Assembly: GCA_016235815.1 (NCBI GenBank)
Contig: JACRIM010000007.1
Span: 1 to 53,211, forward strand
Source of the DNA: Planctomycetota bacterium
GTDB lineage: Bacteria; Planctomycetota; Phycisphaerae; UBA1845; UTPLA1
DNA: 53,211 nucleotides
Direction of reading: 5' to 3'
Shown here: piece after piece, positions 51,835 to 53,211 of the stretch
Position numbering within the stretch: position 1 is the first letter of the stretch
How the letters are laid out: every line of letters begins with the position of its first letter
Program-made: the position numbers and the translations under genes
Notes under the pieces: model-generated
What the model saw: only the letters and a program-made list of their open reading frames with translations
What the model was told of the DNA's origin: nothing
Database searches by the model: none

Positions 51835-53043
51835 TTAACGCTGAGCCGCCGCACGAAACCACTCGCCATACGCCCGCGCGACGCAGTCGCCGCTGAATCG
51901 TTTTCGCGCCCGCTCGGCAATGGCGGCACGGTTGTATTTCCCTTCGCGAAGATTGGCTGTCGCGCGGCGAATCCCCTCTGCCAGCGACCCCGCATCGCGC
52001 GGCCGCACCAGCACCCCGTTCGCCTCGTCGATGAACTCCGCGCAGGCCGTGCCCTCGGTCGTCACGACGGGCAGCCCCATACACAACGCCTCGGCGACTG
52101 ATTGCCCAAACGTCTCGCCGTAGGTGGGATGCACCAGCACGTCGGACTGCTCCACGAGCTGAATGACGCGCGCCCGATCGCAGAAGCCATGCAAATGCAC
52201 TGTGGCATCGCCCGTTTCGCGTAATGCCGCGTGCATCGGCCCATCCCCGGCGAAGTGCCATTCGACTGGGGTTGTGGCACCGGTTTCCAACCGGTGTGTA
52301 CCACAGGTTTCCAACCTGTGTTTCTGTATTACTTCAACAAACTCCCGCAGCCCCTTTTCTTGCACCAACCGCCCCACATACAAAACTCGAATCGGGCCGC
52401 TCAATGCCCGCGCCTGCACCGCTCGATTGCAGAACGCCTCCGCCACCGGATTCCCGCAAACCTCGATCGCTCGTTGGATGCCGTGCGCCTGCATGTCCCG
52501 CCGTGCGTGCTCGCTCACAGTCACAACGGTCGCCGCGGCGTCCAGCGCCCTGCGCACGTAAGGCGCCGTCGCGGCGTCATCCATTACCAACGAGAACGGC
52601 CCCGTCTCCTCCGTCAGCACGATGCGTCGCGATAGCGGGCCATCCAACTGCGCACAGGCCCAGCCCGCGGGCACTGCGATCATCGCGTGCACCACATCCG
52701 GCTCCCCATGTCGTAGGGCGTACTCCGACATTCCCCAACGCTGCCATTTCAGAAACCGCCCCATCTGCCGCGCCGGCTGTCCGAATGCCGTGTGCCAACC
52801 GCGAATGCGCACCACCGGAATGCCATCAAGCGACTCCCACGATAACCGCGGCCACACCGAAGCCCGCGCCCCGCCGCGCAATTGTCGAAGGCTCACCAGA
52901 TCGGGAAACACCACCCCCACCCGCGCCCCAGCGCGTGCGAAAGCCCGAGCGTAATCAGTGAAAAACACCCCGCCAATCGGCTGCTCCGGCGACGGCCACC
53001 ACGACGGCACGCAGAGAATGTGCAACCCGGACAGATCAGCCAT
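51835..53043 (-). CDS. GT4 family glycosyltransferase with in-frame hairpin insertion
   Basis: 402 residues from ATG 53043; a TTG at 53082 would add 13 residues, and neither has a strong ribosome site. The GT-B fold begins LHILCVPSWWPSPEQPIGGV. The C-terminal half has RVLYVGRLVQEKGLREFVEV, FAGDGPMHAALRE and the E-x7-E region HPTYGETFGQSVAEALCMGL. Between EVIQ and EWHFAGDG lies a stretch of about 16 residues (HRLETCGTHRLETGAT, residues about 241-257) that comes from two hairpin repeats. The site is a loop before a core strand, so the enzyme may still work. It is probably involved in a second polysaccharide or lipid-linked glycan. Confidence 0.88.
   Translation of the reverse strand: MADLSGLHILCVPSWWPSPEQPIGGVFFTDYARAFARAGARVGVVFPDLVSLRQLRGGARASVWPRLSWESLDGIPVVRIRGWHTAFGQPARQMGRFLKWQRWGMSEYALRHGEPDVVHAMIAVPAGWACAQLDGPLSRRIVLTEETGPFSLVMDDAATAPYVRRALDAAATVVTVSEHARRDMQAHGIQRAIEVCGNPVAEAFCNRAVQARALSGPIRVLYVGRLVQEKGLREFVEVIQKHRLETCGTHRLETGATTPVEWHFAGDGPMHAALRETGDATVHLHGFCDRARVIQLVEQSDVLVHPTYGETFGQSVAEALCMGLPVVTTEGTACAEFIDEANGVLVRPRDAGSLAEGIRRATANLREGKYNRAAIAERARKRFSGDCVARAYGEWFRAAAQR
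52278..52320 (-). repeat. Two hairpin repeats inside the GT4 gene
   Basis: CACCGGTTTCCAACCGGTG (52278-52296) and CACAGGTTTCCAACCTGTG (52302-52320) are the same 19-nt hairpin as in the array at 3914, seen from the other strand. The first copy has paired substitutions in both arms that keep the stem intact. The starts are 24 nt apart, which keeps the reading frame. Confidence 0.95.
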
Positions 53044-53172
53044 GCGGGAATGGTAGCCCCGAGCAGGGTCGGTTGTACTCAACCAGCCCTTTGAAGGTGT
53101 GTCAGTTTCGGTGATCCAGCGTTCCAGTCCACTTGGTCGTTAATCTCCGTAAGCCGGCATGGAGGCTGGTGA

Positions 53173-53211
53173 ATGGGAGACGACATGGATGTTGCTGGGA
53201 AAAATGTTCGA
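53173..53211 (+). CDS. Start of a gene cut by the window end
   Basis: ATG 53173 has GGAGG 7 nt upstream, a strong ribosome site, and reads MGDDMDVAGKNVR to the window end. An in-frame ATG at 53185 is an alternative. The piece is too short to assign. The preceding gap 53044-53172 shows no other feature. Confidence 0.5.
   Translation, partial: MGDDMDVAGKNVR

Overview
The window is high-GC DNA that looks like a chromosome fragment of a Planctomycetota bacterium, probably of the class Phycisphaerae. The lineage call is an inference. It rests on several secreted proteins with planctomycete-style dockerin modules (motifs such as GDIDGDGDVDDADV), a CHRD protein, a pseudopilin gene, and intergenic DNA full of short hairpin and tandem repeats. 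No rRNA, tRNA, CRISPR array, phage or IS transposase gene was seen.

Left part (1-16.4 kb): the tail of a secreted dockerin-type protein, then a capsule or exopolysaccharide locus of the Wzx/Wzy type. It holds a TPR-SPOR lipoprotein, a Wza-like export lipoprotein, a repeat-filled gap with an intrinsic terminator, a Wzz-like chain-length protein, a CpsD/Wzc-like ATPase with an abnormal P-loop, an O-antigen ligase/polymerase, a flippase, a GT2-GT4 fusion glycosyltransferase, a GT4, a WecG/TagA-like GT26, an undecaprenyl-phosphate sugar transferase and a small membrane protein. Most genes after the terminator are closely packed or overlapping.

Middle part (16.4-34 kb): a TPR gluzincin peptidase, a MazG-like pyrophosphohydrolase, a four-gene ABC-2 transporter operon (large membrane protein, ATPase, secreted protein, double permease), then secreted or lipid-anchored proteins (a beta-propeller with dockerin, a CHRD protein with dockerin, a metzincin-like protease), a zinc-ribbon protein, a DinB protein and a membrane protein.

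Right part (32.4-52 kb): an alpha-glucan utilisation locus. It has a GH31 glucosidase, a MalG-type permease, a MalE-MalF fusion, a periplasmic GH13 enzyme, a LacI regulator, a pseudopilin, a 1348-residue modular surface protein with a P-domain and dockerin, and a secreted GH13 amylase with dockerin. Four near-identical palindromes (consensus GTAAAACGTTTTAC) lie before the GH31, GH13, pseudopilin and modular-protein genes, so this looks like one LacI regulon. No MalK ATPase is present. A GT4 glycosyltransferase gene closes the window, followed by the first codons of a truncated gene.

The most unusual signal is repetitive DNA that enters genes. Arrays with an 8-nt period (GGGGAYCN, AGGCACAN, GTCGAAAN) and 19-nt hairpins are found inside open frames. 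One 558-bp unit has inverted GGGGAYCN arrays bracketing a four-helix-bundle (S23/IVS-type) gene and sits exactly between malEF and malG. Related octamer DNA encodes a signal peptide, part of a GH13 domain and the linker of a glycosyltransferase fusion. I propose an IVS-like mobile element family with small derivatives; this is a hypothesis from the sequence only.
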